Assembly (NCBI RefSeq): GCF_000350225.1
Contig: NW_005179111.1
Coordinates: 80,505-144,504, forward strand
Reading direction: 5' to 3'
Origin: Chondrus crispus
Lineage: Eukaryota > Rhodophyta > Florideophyceae > Gigartinales > Gigartinaceae
DNA: 64,000 nucleotides
Positions 22,504-32,784 of the stretch are shown in pieces. Each line of letters opens with the position of its first letter. Positions within the stretch are counted from its first letter, which is position 1. A program made the position numbers and the translations under genes. The notes under the pieces were generated by a model, which was given only the letters and a program-made list of their open reading frames with translations, was not told the origin of the DNA and did not search any database.

Positions 22504-23997
22504 TCAGTGAGTAGGGTCCAGACAGAACCGGCACGGAGGCGGTCCCCACCTTGCGCGTTGGTCCCCGCTCCCATAGCGGCGGCCATAACCGGCTACAGTG
22601 GACGTTGGGGCTACAGCCCCTCCCACTGACGGTACCGGAGAAGGATGGAAAGTTGTTGGCGGCGAGCTCACGGTACTTGCGTGTACTGTGGGGCTCGTCA
22701 TCGCCAATATTCCATCTGCGTTGGGTGAGGCGCCTGTATAGGCGGCCTCCAACGAGGACTCGACGGATAACACCGAAGTCTTTCTTACCGAGCGGTTAAA
22801 GGCAATCTTGCCTGTCGCGTCACTGGACGCGACGTTTGATGGCAATAAGTGCCGCCTTGCCGAACGTTGTGTCTCCCCGATGGTTTGTGCGTACCTATCG
22901 ACCGCCTGGTAGTCTACCGTGGCGTGTGTCGCTAGACAATTCCGCACTTGCGCGCACGTCGCTGGGAGCAATCCCTCGACTTACAGCGACTTGAGCCGAC
23001 GGTCTGAGAAGACAGTACCGCATCGGAGGGCCTTGTCCCACAGCTGATTGCTGTAGGCTTCTTCCGTCATGTTAGAACTCTGACGGAAGGAAACCACTTC
23101 GGTGTAGGCCTCGGCGATAGTTTCGTCGGTAGCGTAGGTTTGTAAAAGGAAATTGACTACCTCCTCGCAACTCTCGAGCATGTCGCGTTGCTCGGCGTCC
23201 ACCGCCATGGTATTACCCATAAGGCGGGACTGCAGTAGAGCATGCGCCTGTCCGGTTAAGTAGAATTGGAAGCACCATACGGCAGCTCCCTGGCTTACCC
23301 CATTATGGTCGCAAGCCATCTTAAACCGGGCAAGGAAGCCCAATACCGCTATCGGATCTTGTCCACTGAACGTGTGAGATTTCATCTGCACGTCCAGCTT
23401 CTTGCGGATACGGCTGATATGCCGCGCGACCTCGGAACTATACCGGGCGCTGCGACGTTCCATCCGGTAGGTCTTGTAACTAACCGCTTTGGTGAATAAA
23501 TCATTAAGCAGTTTAATCACATCGACCCTCTTGGTGGGGGCTGACCGTTCGGTAGTCCGACGACTTCTACCAGGTCGGCGCACCTGGTCGTGTGGCTCGG
23601 GGTCTGTACTGTAGCCCTCTGAGCCGGACCACTTGCGTCGGAGGCTACGGTCTAGCCGGCTGCCCGGGTGGCGCCGACCTTCGTCGCTGGTCGAATCAGG
23701 CGAGCTTCCGTCGGAGAGAAATTCACCTCCTCGACGACGGGCTCCAGCCCGAGACCTATAGGGACGGTAATCTTGCCGGACGGCTTTTCTGTCACCGTAC
23801 GGTTCTTCTTCGGAGTACTCCTCCTCTTCCTCCGGTAATGGCCCGCGCCTTGTGCATCGGGACTTGGGACCGTAACGGAAAGACGAGCGATTTTCTGGCT
23901 CGCCATACCTCGTCAGATTTTCTGTCTCATGACGAGGGTGTCTTCCGTATCGGTCATAGGTACACGGGGTCCTTGTCTGTCGGACCCGGTGTAACAC
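22504..23997 (-). pseudogene. gypsy-B gag
   Basis: A capsid-like region (KLDVQMKSHTFSGQDPIAVL, WCFQFYLTGQAHALLQSRL, EEVVNFLLQTYATDETIAEA) is alignable to gypsy-A gag residues about 330-500. It is cut by TAA at 22981-22983 and continues in frame to a zinc knuckle CRFCLDPTH. An in-frame TGA (22504-22506) falls between its His and last Cys. The N-terminal part is Arg/Ser/Pro rich. Confidence 0.8.
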
Positions 23998-24697
23998 CCT
24001 GAAGTTCGGGCAGGTATATAGGTGGGTCCTCCCGGTGAGGGCCCGCCTCCGGGTGAGGGGCCATATATATCTGTGTCGGTATTGTATCTCCCGTTCCGGT
24101 TCTTATTAATTTGAGAGGTGCCGTAGCGGTCGTAGGAGGTTGAGGTGCCTCAGCTACAATACCGTTCGGATTGAAGTTGGCGAGGCGAGCCTCGACAGCT
24201 ATGTTGATAGCTGTCTGGAGGCTCAGCCCCAACGGTGTAAGATGATCTCCAGGGTCGAGTGCCTCTCGGAGCTCACGCTCTACGAGGGCACCGACGACGT
24301 GGTCGATGACGGGCGTGAGGACGGCCCGGACTTGTTCGTCAACAAGCGGCGGAACCGTTCGGTTAATCACACCCTCTACGTGGCGAGGAACCTTTTTAAC
24401 GAGAGCTTCCTCCAGCCACGTCTGCATGCGCGTCCAGACGGTATTTAATGCCCACTGGGAGCGGTGTTCGGTACCCGCTCGACCAGCGAGGGCCGGGACG
24501 GCCCCAGGGGCCGTCCCCTCCGTATTGGTTGGGTTCTGCCCTGTACCGGGTGTCACCCGTAGCAGTGACTCCGGGTTTTCGACACGGGGGCGCACAGAAC
24601 CTGGTGGTCGGCTGCGCGTACTCGCCCGGGCTGAGCCGGAGCGAGTACTGCCCCGTCCCGAACCGGAGTCTTCCGGAGGGGTTCCGGTCGGATTCAT
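23954..24697 (-). CDS. gypsy-B first ORF, N-terminal gag region
   Basis: 247 codons from ATG 24697, first after the primer-binding site. Low-complexity start rich in Ser/Arg/Thr/Pro, then a helical stretch (TVWTRMQTWLEEALVKKVPRH, VEARLANFNP). It overlaps the gag frame by 44 nt in a +1 register, so it is probably the N-terminal part of gag separated by an indel, not an independent gene. Confidence 0.5.
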   Translation of the reverse strand: MNPTGTPPEDSGSGRGSTRSGSARASTRSRPPGSVRPRVENPESLLRVTPGTGQNPTNTEGTAPGAVPALAGRAGTEHRSQWALNTVWTRMQTWLEEALVKKVPRHVEGVINRTVPPLVDEQVRAVLTPVIDHVVGALVERELREALDPGDHLTPLGLSLQTAINIAVEARLANFNPNGIVAEAPQPPTTATAPLKLIRTGTGDTIPTQIYMAPHPEAGPHREDPPIYLPELQGVTPGPTDKDPVYL

Positions 24698-24810
24698 CTT
24701 GACTTCATGCTTGAACCGGGGGTTGATACGTGTTTTTCAACTTGTCCACGTACCGAATCGGATGTCTTCTTTCCTGAGCTCGACGGTGAGGGTCTAGAAA
24801 CCCCAGGCGT

Positions 24811-24828
24811 CCCTCCACAAGAGTACCA
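24811..24828 (-). promoter_or_regulatory. gypsy-B primer-binding site candidate
   Basis: The minus strand reads TGGTACTCTTGTGGAGGG four bases after the 5' LTR. Starting with TGG fits priming by a tRNA 3' CCA end. The tRNA is not identified. Confidence 0.5.
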
Positions 24829-24832
24829 AAAA

Positions 24833-25431
24833 TGTGGTACAACCGTAGGGACGCTAAACCGTAAACGGAAAAGGACACGCTGTACCTAAAATGAGAGAGC
24901 CTGGGGGACCGCTACACTGGAGCGTCAGGTAGAATAATCCGGAACGGTAGGAAGCACAGGACAAGGGAGGTACACCGCACTGGACACGCGCAGTCGTACT
25001 GGGTGTAGAGCAGTACGACCGGTGGCGAGCTGGAAACCTGAGGGACTTACTTAACCGTACGGTAAAAGGACTAGGGTAGGAAGTGAGGGGAGGCGTGCTT
25101 GCCTCGATTTACCTCCAGCCCGGTGCCCCCTATCTTATACCCCCTAGTAGGGCGGTGGCACCGGACGGACTACAGTAGCTGTACATACTGTAGCCAGCTT
25201 ACTGTAGCTTACGGCAACTAAAAATGACTACTGTACTAACCCACCGATCGGTCGAGCACCACGTGTACACCTGCACTACCTGGTGCCACTAACTACACGT
25301 GGACTCCCACGTGGCCACATATACACGTGCTGGCCACGTATGCACCGTATCGGTTAACATCTTAATACTGTACTCGGCGGAGCCCCTGGTACCCGCCTAG
25401 TATAGTAGCGCCACTTGGCAATTGTACCACA
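24833..25431 (-). repeat. gypsy-B 5' LTR
   Basis: The 599-bp partner of 14118-14717. CCAGT (25432-25436), the right target duplication, follows on the plus strand. Confidence 0.93.
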
Positions 25432-26161
25432 CCAGTTGTGCGAATTGTTTTGGGAGGGCGTAGAGGCGTTTCTTTCCGCAAGGTTGTCTCTTTTAACAAG
25501 TAATCTACCGTCAAGTTATATTCATCAAAAAGCACAGTTTTTTGCTACCTCTGTCGCGGAAAAGTCTGGATGCCTGCCCAATTGTATGGGATTTATAGAT
25601 GGAACAGTACTTAAGATCGCAAGACCGACGGATAACGGTCTCCAAAATGTGGTGTATAACGGGCATAAGCGTGCTCATGCTCTAAAATTTCAAGCAGTGA
25701 CAACCCCCGATGGCATGTTTCTGCACTGCTATGGCCCTCTAGAGGGACGTCGTCGTGATTGGAAACTCTATTCACGGTCGGATCTCGACACGCAGCTTGA
25801 AGAATGTTTAGTTGTTGATGGCGTACAGTACTGCATATATGGCGATAGTGGGTACAATTGGAGGGAGTATATGGAAGAACCATTCCAAGGTGCACACTTA
25901 AGTGCAGATACGCTAGCTTTTAATACTGCCATGGCCACCAGAAGAGTTACGGTTGAATGGATGTTTAAAGAAATCAAACTGTTTTGGACGCTGATGGACT
26001 TCAAAAGAAAGCTACGTGTCCAGCAGGCACCCGTGGCCTCTCTATACTTTTCGGGGATGCTTTTGAGCAACATAAGGAATTGCTTGTACAGGAATGAAAC
26101 GTCAATTTATTTTAAGTGCAAACCCCCGTCACTCGAAGAGTTCTTGGGTTGGCGGGAGTAG
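25432..26161 (+). pseudogene. Harbinger-like DDE transposase, C-terminal part
   Basis: Resumes the frame of 13661-14117 at LCELFW. Catalytic motifs are all present: GFIDGT (first Asp), YGDSGY (second Asp) and VEWMF (Glu), as in DDE_Tnp_4 nucleases. It ends at TAG 26159-26161. Upstream codons from 25415 belong to the gypsy-B LTR. The partner Myb-like gene at 26674-27561 converges on it, the typical two-gene Harbinger layout. Confidence 0.88.
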
Positions 26162-26673
26162 GGAGCTATGAGACAGAGCCCGACAGGAGATTGCGGAAAC
26201 CAAGTGGGAGTCACTTAAAAAAGCCGACGTGACCGACGATGCCGGCGATAGGATACTATCCTATCGCCGGCATCGGTCGGTCACGTCCGTCGCACAGTCG
26301 GGTAGTACCCGCCTGTGCGGCGAGGTCGTGGTCGCTGTGAAAGCCAATGGGGGTGTCAACGGCGGCTAAAGTGGACAGGAGGGGTGACGAGGTACCGGTC
26401 ACTGTAAAACCCGGCGGGGCGATGATCAGGCCTGGGGTACGACGTGGATTGGTTCGCAGGCGGCCGTAACATGGTAAGAAGGAAAAGATAGTGGAACGAC
26501 GAGGGCGGGGAGCACGGGGAAGGGTCAGAAGGGTCTGGGGGCGGACGTGTGTATTTGTTCGGCAGGCTCGGGCGAAGAAATTGGGAGTTTTGGCGACGTC
26601 AGGCTGTTGATTTAAAGAAAAGGGTTGTGGAGGCGTGCCGCGGCCAGCGATTGGGAGGCGCTCAGAGTGCTGT
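26162..26673. other. Intergenic region between convergent transposon genes
   Basis: Apart from the hairpin at 26226-26287 there is no recognisable feature. It should contain the two 3' ends of the convergent transposase and Myb-like transcripts. Confidence 0.5.
26226..26287. repeat. Long hairpin between convergent genes
   Basis: Arms of about 30 nt, GACGTGACCGA-C-GATGCCGG... and its reverse complement, meet at GGATACTATCC. Only one or two positions are unpaired. It could serve as a bidirectional transcript end or small-RNA precursor (inference). Confidence 0.75.
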
Positions 26674-27561
26674 CTAGCGCTGCCTGAAGGCTACCATCAT
26701 CAGCTTAAAATTTTCAAGCTCGAGCTTGTTAGCTTCTTCCCGTTCTTTGCGCCGCTCCTCCCTATCCTTCTCGCGCTGTTCTACGTCGCTGGCAAAGCGG
26801 CGTTCTTCAAACGCTATGCGAGCCTTGTCGCTTTTCTGCAGCGCCGCCGTAAATGCTGCAATATCGTCATCGAAAGGGTCAGGTGTCCCCTCGCTGCGCT
26901 TGCCCTTGTACGAGCGCTTCTTTGGTGTAGCACATTGGTCCGAGCTGTCGCCCTCGATGCCTTCTAATTCGGCATCGGAGGAGCTCGCAGGCTTTTCACG
27001 GCGCATAGCCTTTGCGCACAATATCCCATAAAGACGTGCTTTCTCTGCTTCTCTTTCCTGGGCTGCTTTGCGCGAGGCAGTTTTGCTGTTAAGCAGGTCC
27101 TGACGTGCCTCCTCCATGGAGCTTAAAAGCTCCTCCATTTCGCCTAAGTCGCCGCCAACCCCGCTGATCAACCCGTCTATCTTGTCATGGTCATCGAATC
27201 GAGCCTGAATGCGCTTGTACCTGTCCTGGACGCTTTTCCAAATCACAGGACAGGTTAAGCGTCGGGTAGTATTCGCTTTCTTTGCAGCGGTTTCGAAGCG
27301 CTCCTTAGTGGCGCCGTTAGGTGCAACGTGGGCTCTTGCCGCAGCAACTTCTCGCACTAACACTAGGTCGTCGTCCGGAGTGAACTTCTGCCGACGACCT
27401 GTGCGCGCATCTGCGAAACGGTTTGAACGGGGCGTTGCGTCCAAAGTGTTCGACTCAGGCGCAGAAAGAGGAGATGCTACGGCCTCTTGAGTGGAAGCAT
27501 TTGGGCTAGGCGGGACTACGGTTGCCATTCCCAAGGTGAAATGCGAAGATCGAGACGACAT
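26674..27561 (-). CDS. Myb/SANT-like protein of Harbinger-like element 1
   Basis: 295 codons; a second ATG lies at codon 12. Basic N terminus, then a Myb/SANT-like trihelix (RRQKFTPDDDLVLVREVAAA ... RRLTCPVIWKSVQDRYKRI) with Trp and hydrophobic spacing as in Harbinger accessory proteins, an acidic middle, and a long Arg/Glu-rich coiled-coil C terminus (QREKDREERRKEREEANKLE). In PIF/Harbinger elements such a protein binds the transposase and helps it reach the nucleus and the ends. It converges with the transposase at 25432-26161 and has no frame damage. Confidence 0.78.
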   Translation of the reverse strand: MSSRSSHFTLGMATVVPPSPNASTQEAVASPLSAPESNTLDATPRSNRFADARTGRRQKFTPDDDLVLVREVAAARAHVAPNGATKERFETAAKKANTTRRLTCPVIWKSVQDRYKRIQARFDDHDKIDGLISGVGGDLGEMEELLSSMEEARQDLLNSKTASRKAAQEREAEKARLYGILCAKAMRREKPASSSDAELEGIEGDSSDQCATPKKRSYKGKRSEGTPDPFDDDIAAFTAALQKSDKARIAFEERRFASDVEQREKDREERRKEREEANKLELENFKLMMVAFRQR

Positions 27562-27660
27562 CCACGGCTCTCAACCGATGACTTCGGAGGCGGTAGTAGC
27601 TACTTGGCGCCATTAGTTTTACACGTATTACAAAAACTCTTTCAGTTTCCGCCTCACTAA

Positions 27661-27797
27661 ACGGTCCGATTTCCGCTATTTGGATCACCGTGATCAAAAT
27701 TGCGGAAATCGGACCGTAATGTAAAGGAACCGAAACTCGAATTACAGTATTGCAGAATTCTGTAATACTGTAATTCGAGTTTCGGTTCCTTTACATT
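27661..27797. repeat. Two back-to-back near-perfect palindromes
   Basis: Palindrome 1, 27661-27717: arms ACGGTCCGATTTCCGC...GCGGAAATCGGACCGT, extended by GATCAC-C-GTGATC in the centre, two mismatches in 28 pairs. Palindrome 2, 27718-27797: arms AATGTAAAGGAACCGAAACT... around CAGAATTCTG, essentially one mismatch in about 40 pairs. They abut with no spacer. They may be foldback/MITE copies or the right end of Harbinger-like element 1. Confidence 0.85.
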
Positions 27798-28445
27798 ATG
27801 TGTAGACTTGTTTATATGTATGAAACCTGTACAACCAAGTTAGCAAGAGCGGCCGCTGCGGCGGCGCACACGCCGCGTATCATGTCGGGATGACGGCACT
27901 TGGCCGTATCCTATTGGTCGCCTTTGGAGCGCCGCCGGCGATCGCGCAAAAGGAGAAGGCATGCACCGGAGCGTGCTGCCATCGCCGGCCATGCCTCTCT
28001 CTTTCCCCACCCACCACTCCCTTTGAAGGTTTTGACATTCAACTGCCTCTCTCTGTGCCAGGGGTGGTAATTTGTTCCGTTATATTTTGGAGTTCCACAG
28101 GAGTGGAACTCCCCCCTTGTGCTCGCCCCAATCCCAGCTCAAATAATAATAATAATACATCGGACCCTGCCAATGTCCTCACCAATACGATAGGTTCCTC
28201 GCCGAGGGAGGCCTCAAGCCATGGTCCATTTATTTGTAGACAATCGTTCGGTAAGGTTTGGGGGGCGTACAGTAAACATTCTGTTTCATACTAGTTGCAG
28301 AATTTTGCTGGCGTAATTTCCCTATTATGACTTTTGGTGTACAGTGAGAAGGTAGTTCTGTAAAGGAATAGTAGCGGTATTCGCGATGCTACCATGAAAG
28401 GAAAGATGGCCTTTTTGCCCTCCTCTTTATTGTCCTGAATCGTTA
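27798..28445. other. Noncoding stretch between two DNA transposons
   Basis: No convincing gene; the small open frame at 27890-28294 has no coding character. Contains an AAT trinucleotide run near 28143 and, at 28320-28329, a copy of CCCTATTATG preceded by GCTGGC, resembling the terminal motif of the Harbinger element that starts at 28446. Confidence 0.5.
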
Positions 28446-28536
28446 GAGCAACCCTATTATGTGGGGACAAAAATACGGAACAAATTGGGTCTGACACAAA
28501 TTTGTTCCTGGACCGCTGGCAGTCATCCCTATTATG
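28446..28536 (+). repeat. Harbinger 2 left terminal region
   Basis: Contains the terminal GAGCAACCCTATTATG and, about 75 bp in, a second CCCTATTATG (28527-28536), plus ACAAATTTGTTCC. The right end has the same paired layout. Confidence 0.88.
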
Positions 28537-28660
28537 TAGAACAAATGAAAACACAAAACACCATCACGCGCTGTCATAGGGTGTAAGCACATGCACATGA
28601 GCCCTGAACAACCCCTCTCCTACCTCGTGCTCTCCCAACCTGCGTGCAAACCGCTACGAA

Positions 28661-29517
28661 TGGCATTCAATCATATATTTCCCCCTCCCCTTGATATCAA
28701 ACAGCGCCTTGATGACCTCTTTTCAGATGAGGAAGAGGGTGTTTATGCGCAAGGTGTGGCTCATTAGTAACGCAGGCTGTCAATAATTCTCCCTCACATC
28801 TCGGTCGCGCAACTGGCTCGAAAAACGTGCGAAGAGGCCCGTGTCGATGGTTCGAAGACTACCTTGACCCGAATCCTGTGTATCCTCCAAGCCGGTTCCG
28901 ACAAATATTCCATATTCCCCTATCCATGTACAGTGTATTTCACGAAGAGCTTGTCGAAGAAGAGCCAGGTCTTGCTCAAAAAATCAATGGCATAGGGCAC
29001 CGCGGGCACACATCTCATCAAAAGATTCTATGCTCTTTGCGCAAACTGGCTACAGGCCTTTCGCATGCCCAACTTGACGATATGTCACGGATGTGTCCAG
29101 AGTCGCAGCGAGAAGCGTTCAAGATGACTCTCAGAGCCATTTATAGGCGTTATGGGCCTGTTTTTCTCAACCGCGAGCCCACAACAGCTGAACTGCGTAC
29201 CACGTCCGACCTTTACAATGACCAGGGCTTCCCGGGGTGTCTTGGGGCTGTGGATTGCATGCACCTCTACTGGAAAAATGCCCAAGGGCCTTCAAGGGTC
29301 AGTATCATAACCTGAAAGATGGACATTTGGCTACAATAAGCTGCGAAGCAGTTGCGGACTTACAGTTGTATTGTTGGCACTGGTTCGCTGGGCGTTGTGT
29401 GACAAATAATGACATAACCGTCGTGGACAACAGCCCTCTTTTCATTGATATACTCACCGATAACAGAAGAATCACACTCCCGGAAGGATTTGAGATAAAT
29501 GGTGTCACACGGCATTG
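28661..29517 (+). pseudogene. Harbinger 2 transposase, N-terminal part (split by gypsy-A)
   Basis: The likely start is ATG 28661 (MAFNHIFPPPLDIKQRLDDL). A one-base shift near 28740-28770 leads into RGPCRWFEDYLDPNPVY, the N-terminal helical region of the Plant_tran/PIF type. CLGAVDCMHLYWKN carries the first catalytic Asp. One base is missing at about 29283 (in the WKNCP motif). After it NNDITVVDNSPLF carries the second Asp. The frame ends in gypsy-A at 29523 after NGVTRHW. GATGC (29518-29522) is the left target duplication. Confidence 0.88.
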
Positions 29518-29522
29518 GATGC

Positions 29523-30145
29523 TGTAGCATATCCCCCTCCCTAAATTAGATTTAGATTAGATTTATAACAGTAGAGCCCGAGCTCTACAGTACCTCAGTG
29601 CGCGCGCACACGTGTACCCCACGTGTACCCCACGTGTACAGGGGCGCGCGCGCACACACGTGTACAACACGTGTGCTGCCAGCCCCGACGGCTGACAGCA
29701 CTACAGTGCAGGCCGACCTGCACTACTGTAATGTTATGATAGGTGACCCTGTACATTAAATATGAGCGGACCGCCGGCGGTGGAGGACGACAAGCACGGA
29801 CTTGTCAAGGATCCTCCACCTTGGTCCGCCCGCTTACTTTTAGGTACTTCCGTCCGTTTTACCTAGGAGTAGCACCGCGCGCGGGTTGAGGACGCGCGTA
29901 GCACGCCCACGAGCCGGCTCCGCCTCCGCCCGTCGGTACTGGATCGTCACCCAGTACCGCTCCGGGGCGTCGAGGCGTAGAACCGCTCGCGCGTGCGCGC
30001 GTCCTCACCGATCCCGCTCTACCACCGCTACCTCGAGCCCGTGCTCGGTACCGTGGGTGGGCCGAGCTTCTGTCTTCCCGCCGATCGGGGTCTTTCCGAA
30101 CTGTCAGTACTCACCCCCCTCGTCGTTGGGGGTGATTATACTACA
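29523..30145 (+). repeat. gypsy-A 5' LTR
   Basis: 623 bp, TGTAGCATATCC to GATTATACTACA. An 11-bp unit (CCCCACGTGTA) is present twice near 29622-29643 and once in the 3' LTR. Rich in CACGTGTA and CTACAGTA motifs. Confidence 0.95.
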
Positions 30146-30146
30146 G

Positions 30147-30164
30147 TGGTCTCCCGACCTAGAA
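30147..30164 (+). promoter_or_regulatory. gypsy-A primer-binding site candidate
   Basis: TGGTCTCCCGACCTAGAA one base after the LTR, starting with the TGG expected for a tRNA 3' CCA end. The tRNA is not identified. Confidence 0.55.
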
Positions 30165-30222
30165 GACTCTCACGATCGAACCGAGAAGACTATCGTTTAC
30201 CTCGGCGTCCGTACGCGTCGAG

Positions 30223-32784
30223 ATGAGTGGCGAATATCCCACCTCGATTCGCTCGGAGCCCGCCGATGTGCGAGAGGCCGCGCTCCGCGTCCGAGTCGGC
30301 GACGGCGACGCTGGTCCCCGAGACCGCGAACCGTCGCCCGACTTCTCCGAAGGACGCGCTCGCGCGATGTACGATCGCATCGCGGAGTATATCGAAGATG
30401 TCCGAACATCCCTCCGTATCGACGTCTCCGACAGCGTCTACGCCCGCTGTATGGATGAGTTGCGCTCCCTCCGCGAAGGAAGGTTTGAGCGCGTAACTCA
30501 GTCCTTGGAGAACCTGCGCGCTCTCGTCGACCAGCTACAGTCCCGTTTGGTACTGGTCGAAGAGGCGCGCATCGATTCCCCCGCCGTGGACGTTGCGGGT
30601 CGACCCGCGAGTGCAAACTCCGGGGTCCGACGCGACCCGCAACCCTTCCCATCAGCCGAACAGATGGGAGCGTTCGCGCACATGGCGGCGGAGCTCAACT
30701 CAGCGCGCCGCCGTGCCCGTGAGATGGAACAGACCTCAGCCGAGAGGCCGCCCGGAGCCCCCTCGAGTGGGCCCGGTGCCACTGTTCCTCCGAGCGCATC
30801 CGGAGCGCAGGAGTGGCCCCCGACTGGAGCCGTCACCAGTCGGAGGGCGGAGGACATCAAGCCGACGGCGGACGCGAACTTCGCGTCCGAGACTCAAGCC
30901 CTGCCGTATGCATCCGGAAGCATGCGGCAGTCCCGACGGGTACCGACCGAACCCGACCAGGGCCGTGGAGGAGTCGCCCGCGGATCAGGGGAACCGATTC
31001 TCCCCTTCGATCCTCGCTGGGGCGGCTACCAGCCGGCGGATCTTACCGCGCATCCCGGCCCCGTCGACGTCCGAACGTTGCCCGTCACGCCGTTCGGAAC
31101 GTTGGGCCCCGCTGAACCCGGGCTCGAGCCCGTCCACACCATGATACAGGAGTTCACCGCCGTCGCGAACTACAGGATGTATCGGTTGGACAACACCTCG
31201 AGACTCGTTACCTCGGGTGACGCCGGACGGATCGCGAAGTACGTCCAACGCTGCCGTGGGCTCCGTCCCACGATGAAGAGCTTCGACGGTACTGACGCGA
31301 TTCAGTTGCTCCCGTTTCTGAAGGATATCCGGATAACCTTCAATGCCCAGCACCTGACCGAAGGTGTGGCAATCCGTGTCTTCGCTCACTTCCTCGAGCG
31401 GGACGCGGAGCGGTTGTATACGAGTTACACCATGCGCGGCCTCCGCGCCGGCCAGCTCCACGACCACACGAGCTGGCCTGGCCTCGTCAACCAATTTATC
31501 AAACGCTACCTAACCGACGACGTGTTGGGGGAAGCGTTTGATGCTGTCGCGTCGGCACGACAGCTTCCTCACGAAACCGAGAACACGTTCGCAGACCGGC
31601 TGGAATCCGCCGCGTTCCGATGCACGGCCGTGTTCTCAGAACAAGCTCTCGCGCACTACTTCGTGCGCGGGCTGTCCACTGCGACCCGGGCCGCAGTGGC
31701 AGAGACGATGCAAAGGTTGCCCGGACAACAGAAGACCGAACTCTCAACGATTCGCCGTATCGCAACGGCCGAGGGTACAACCTACCGCGCTCGTCGCGGG
31801 TTGCCGCTGCCGGACCCGAAGCCGGCAGCGAAGGGAGTCCGAACTCCAAGGTCGCACGGAACGAGTTCGCCGGCGACCGCCCTCCACATTGGAGAAGATG
31901 AGTGGCAGGCCGACCCTGTCCTCATCACGCAAGGCTTCGACCGGGCAGGAGGCCGACCCCCTATGCCAGCTTCCACCGGTTCGACCGGAAGCTTCGCAAC
32001 GGCGTTCGCACACACGCCGAGGGCCACGGGTGGTCCGAACCACAACATGGCCGAGCTGGATATCTCCCGTCGAGAAGGAGACCGCGGGCTGCCTAACGTG
32101 CCTCGACTCACCGATGAGGAGGCACGCCACGCGGCGACTTTCGCGTCGACCGATGGCAGCGCGTACATTTGTTGGCTGTGCCGGACGTACGGCCACGCCA
32201 TGTACGCGTGCCCGTTCCTGTCTCCTGAACAACGTCAGTTCACGGCGTACAGGAACTACCGCTATCAGATGGAGACGCGCCCCGGGATGCGCAATCTTAT
32301 CCAGCAGTCTACGCGGGCAGACCGAGGCCCGCGTCGAGGTGACCCGAGCCGATTGGGTGGGGGCGTCCGTTTTGCCCCTCGTGAAGGCGGGTACCGATAC
32401 CCGGGGACCGATCAAAGGGATCGACGTGACCCTCGTCGGATGGATACGCGATATCCCCGTCGAGATGGGCGAGGCGAGCGGGGCCGACCCCCGTTGCCCC
32501 AAGGGGTACAGAACGCCATCATGTACCTCCAAGATTGGGCTGGGGAGACGCACCCCCAGCCCACGGAAGGAAGCGGAGGAGAGCCCGTTCTCTCCGCCCC
32601 TCTAATATCGCAACGGCCGGACGTTGCAATCCAAGGCCACGAAGTATCCGATTACTTCGTAGAAGATGCCCAGTCGGGGTGGGGAAACCGTCCCCATCCG
32701 CGCGGCCAGGGGCCCGTCGACGCGCTAGCTAACGATAGCCAAGCGAATAGCACTGACAGCTCGGGTAGTTCGAAAACCCCGTAA
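30223..32784 (+). CDS. gypsy-A gag
   Basis: 853 codons, 77 nt after the LTR. The N-terminal third is Arg/Ser/Pro rich with a helical segment (LRSLREGRFERVTQSLENLR). A capsid-like helical domain spans about 305-500 (IAKYVQRCRGLRPTMKSFDG, VFAHFLERDAERLYTSY, LPHETENTFADRLESAAFRC). A CX2CX4HX4C zinc knuckle (CWLCRTYGHAMYAC) lies near 650-663. Gag forms the particle and packages RNA. The frame is intact; the stop TAA at 32782-32784 is the first part of a hairpin. Confidence 0.9.
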   Translation: MSGEYPTSIRSEPADVREAALRVRVGDGDAGPRDREPSPDFSEGRARAMYDRIAEYIEDVRTSLRIDVSDSVYARCMDELRSLREGRFERVTQSLENLRALVDQLQSRLVLVEEARIDSPAVDVAGRPASANSGVRRDPQPFPSAEQMGAFAHMAAELNSARRRAREMEQTSAERPPGAPSSGPGATVPPSASGAQEWPPTGAVTSRRAEDIKPTADANFASETQALPYASGSMRQSRRVPTEPDQGRGGVARGSGEPILPFDPRWGGYQPADLTAHPGPVDVRTLPVTPFGTLGPAEPGLEPVHTMIQEFTAVANYRMYRLDNTSRLVTSGDAGRIAKYVQRCRGLRPTMKSFDGTDAIQLLPFLKDIRITFNAQHLTEGVAIRVFAHFLERDAERLYTSYTMRGLRAGQLHDHTSWPGLVNQFIKRYLTDDVLGEAFDAVASARQLPHETENTFADRLESAAFRCTAVFSEQALAHYFVRGLSTATRAAVAETMQRLPGQQKTELSTIRRIATAEGTTYRARRGLPLPDPKPAAKGVRTPRSHGTSSPATALHIGEDEWQADPVLITQGFDRAGGRPPMPASTGSTGSFATAFAHTPRATGGPNHNMAELDISRREGDRGLPNVPRLTDEEARHAATFASTDGSAYICWLCRTYGHAMYACPFLSPEQRQFTAYRNYRYQMETRPGMRNLIQQSTRADRGPRRGDPSRLGGGVRFAPREGGYRYPGTDQRDRRDPRRMDTRYPRRDGRGERGRPPLPQGVQNAIMYLQDWAGETHPQPTEGSGGEPVLSAPLISQRPDVAIQGHEVSDYFVEDAQSGWGNRPHPRGQGPVDALANDSQANSTDSSGSSKTP

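Larger units (their letters stand above)
14118..25431 (-). mobile_element. Ty3/gypsy chromodomain retrotransposon 'gypsy-B' (11.3 kb)
   Basis: A complete element on the minus strand with 600- and 599-bp LTRs that differ by about six substitutions and one indel by eye. LTR ends are TGTGGTACAA and TTGTACCACA, perfectly inverse. It is flanked by CCAAT and CCAGT. In order: 5' LTR (right), primer-binding site, upstream ORF, gag, protease, RT, RNase H, integrase, chromodomain, a 3.4-kb noncoding 3' region, polypurine tract and 3' LTR (left). All frames carry stops or shifts, so this copy is inactive. Confidence 0.93.

Noticed and set aside
27890..28294. 134-codon frame
   Set aside because: No domain, low-complexity Asn/Ser stretch from an AAT repeat, no coding character.
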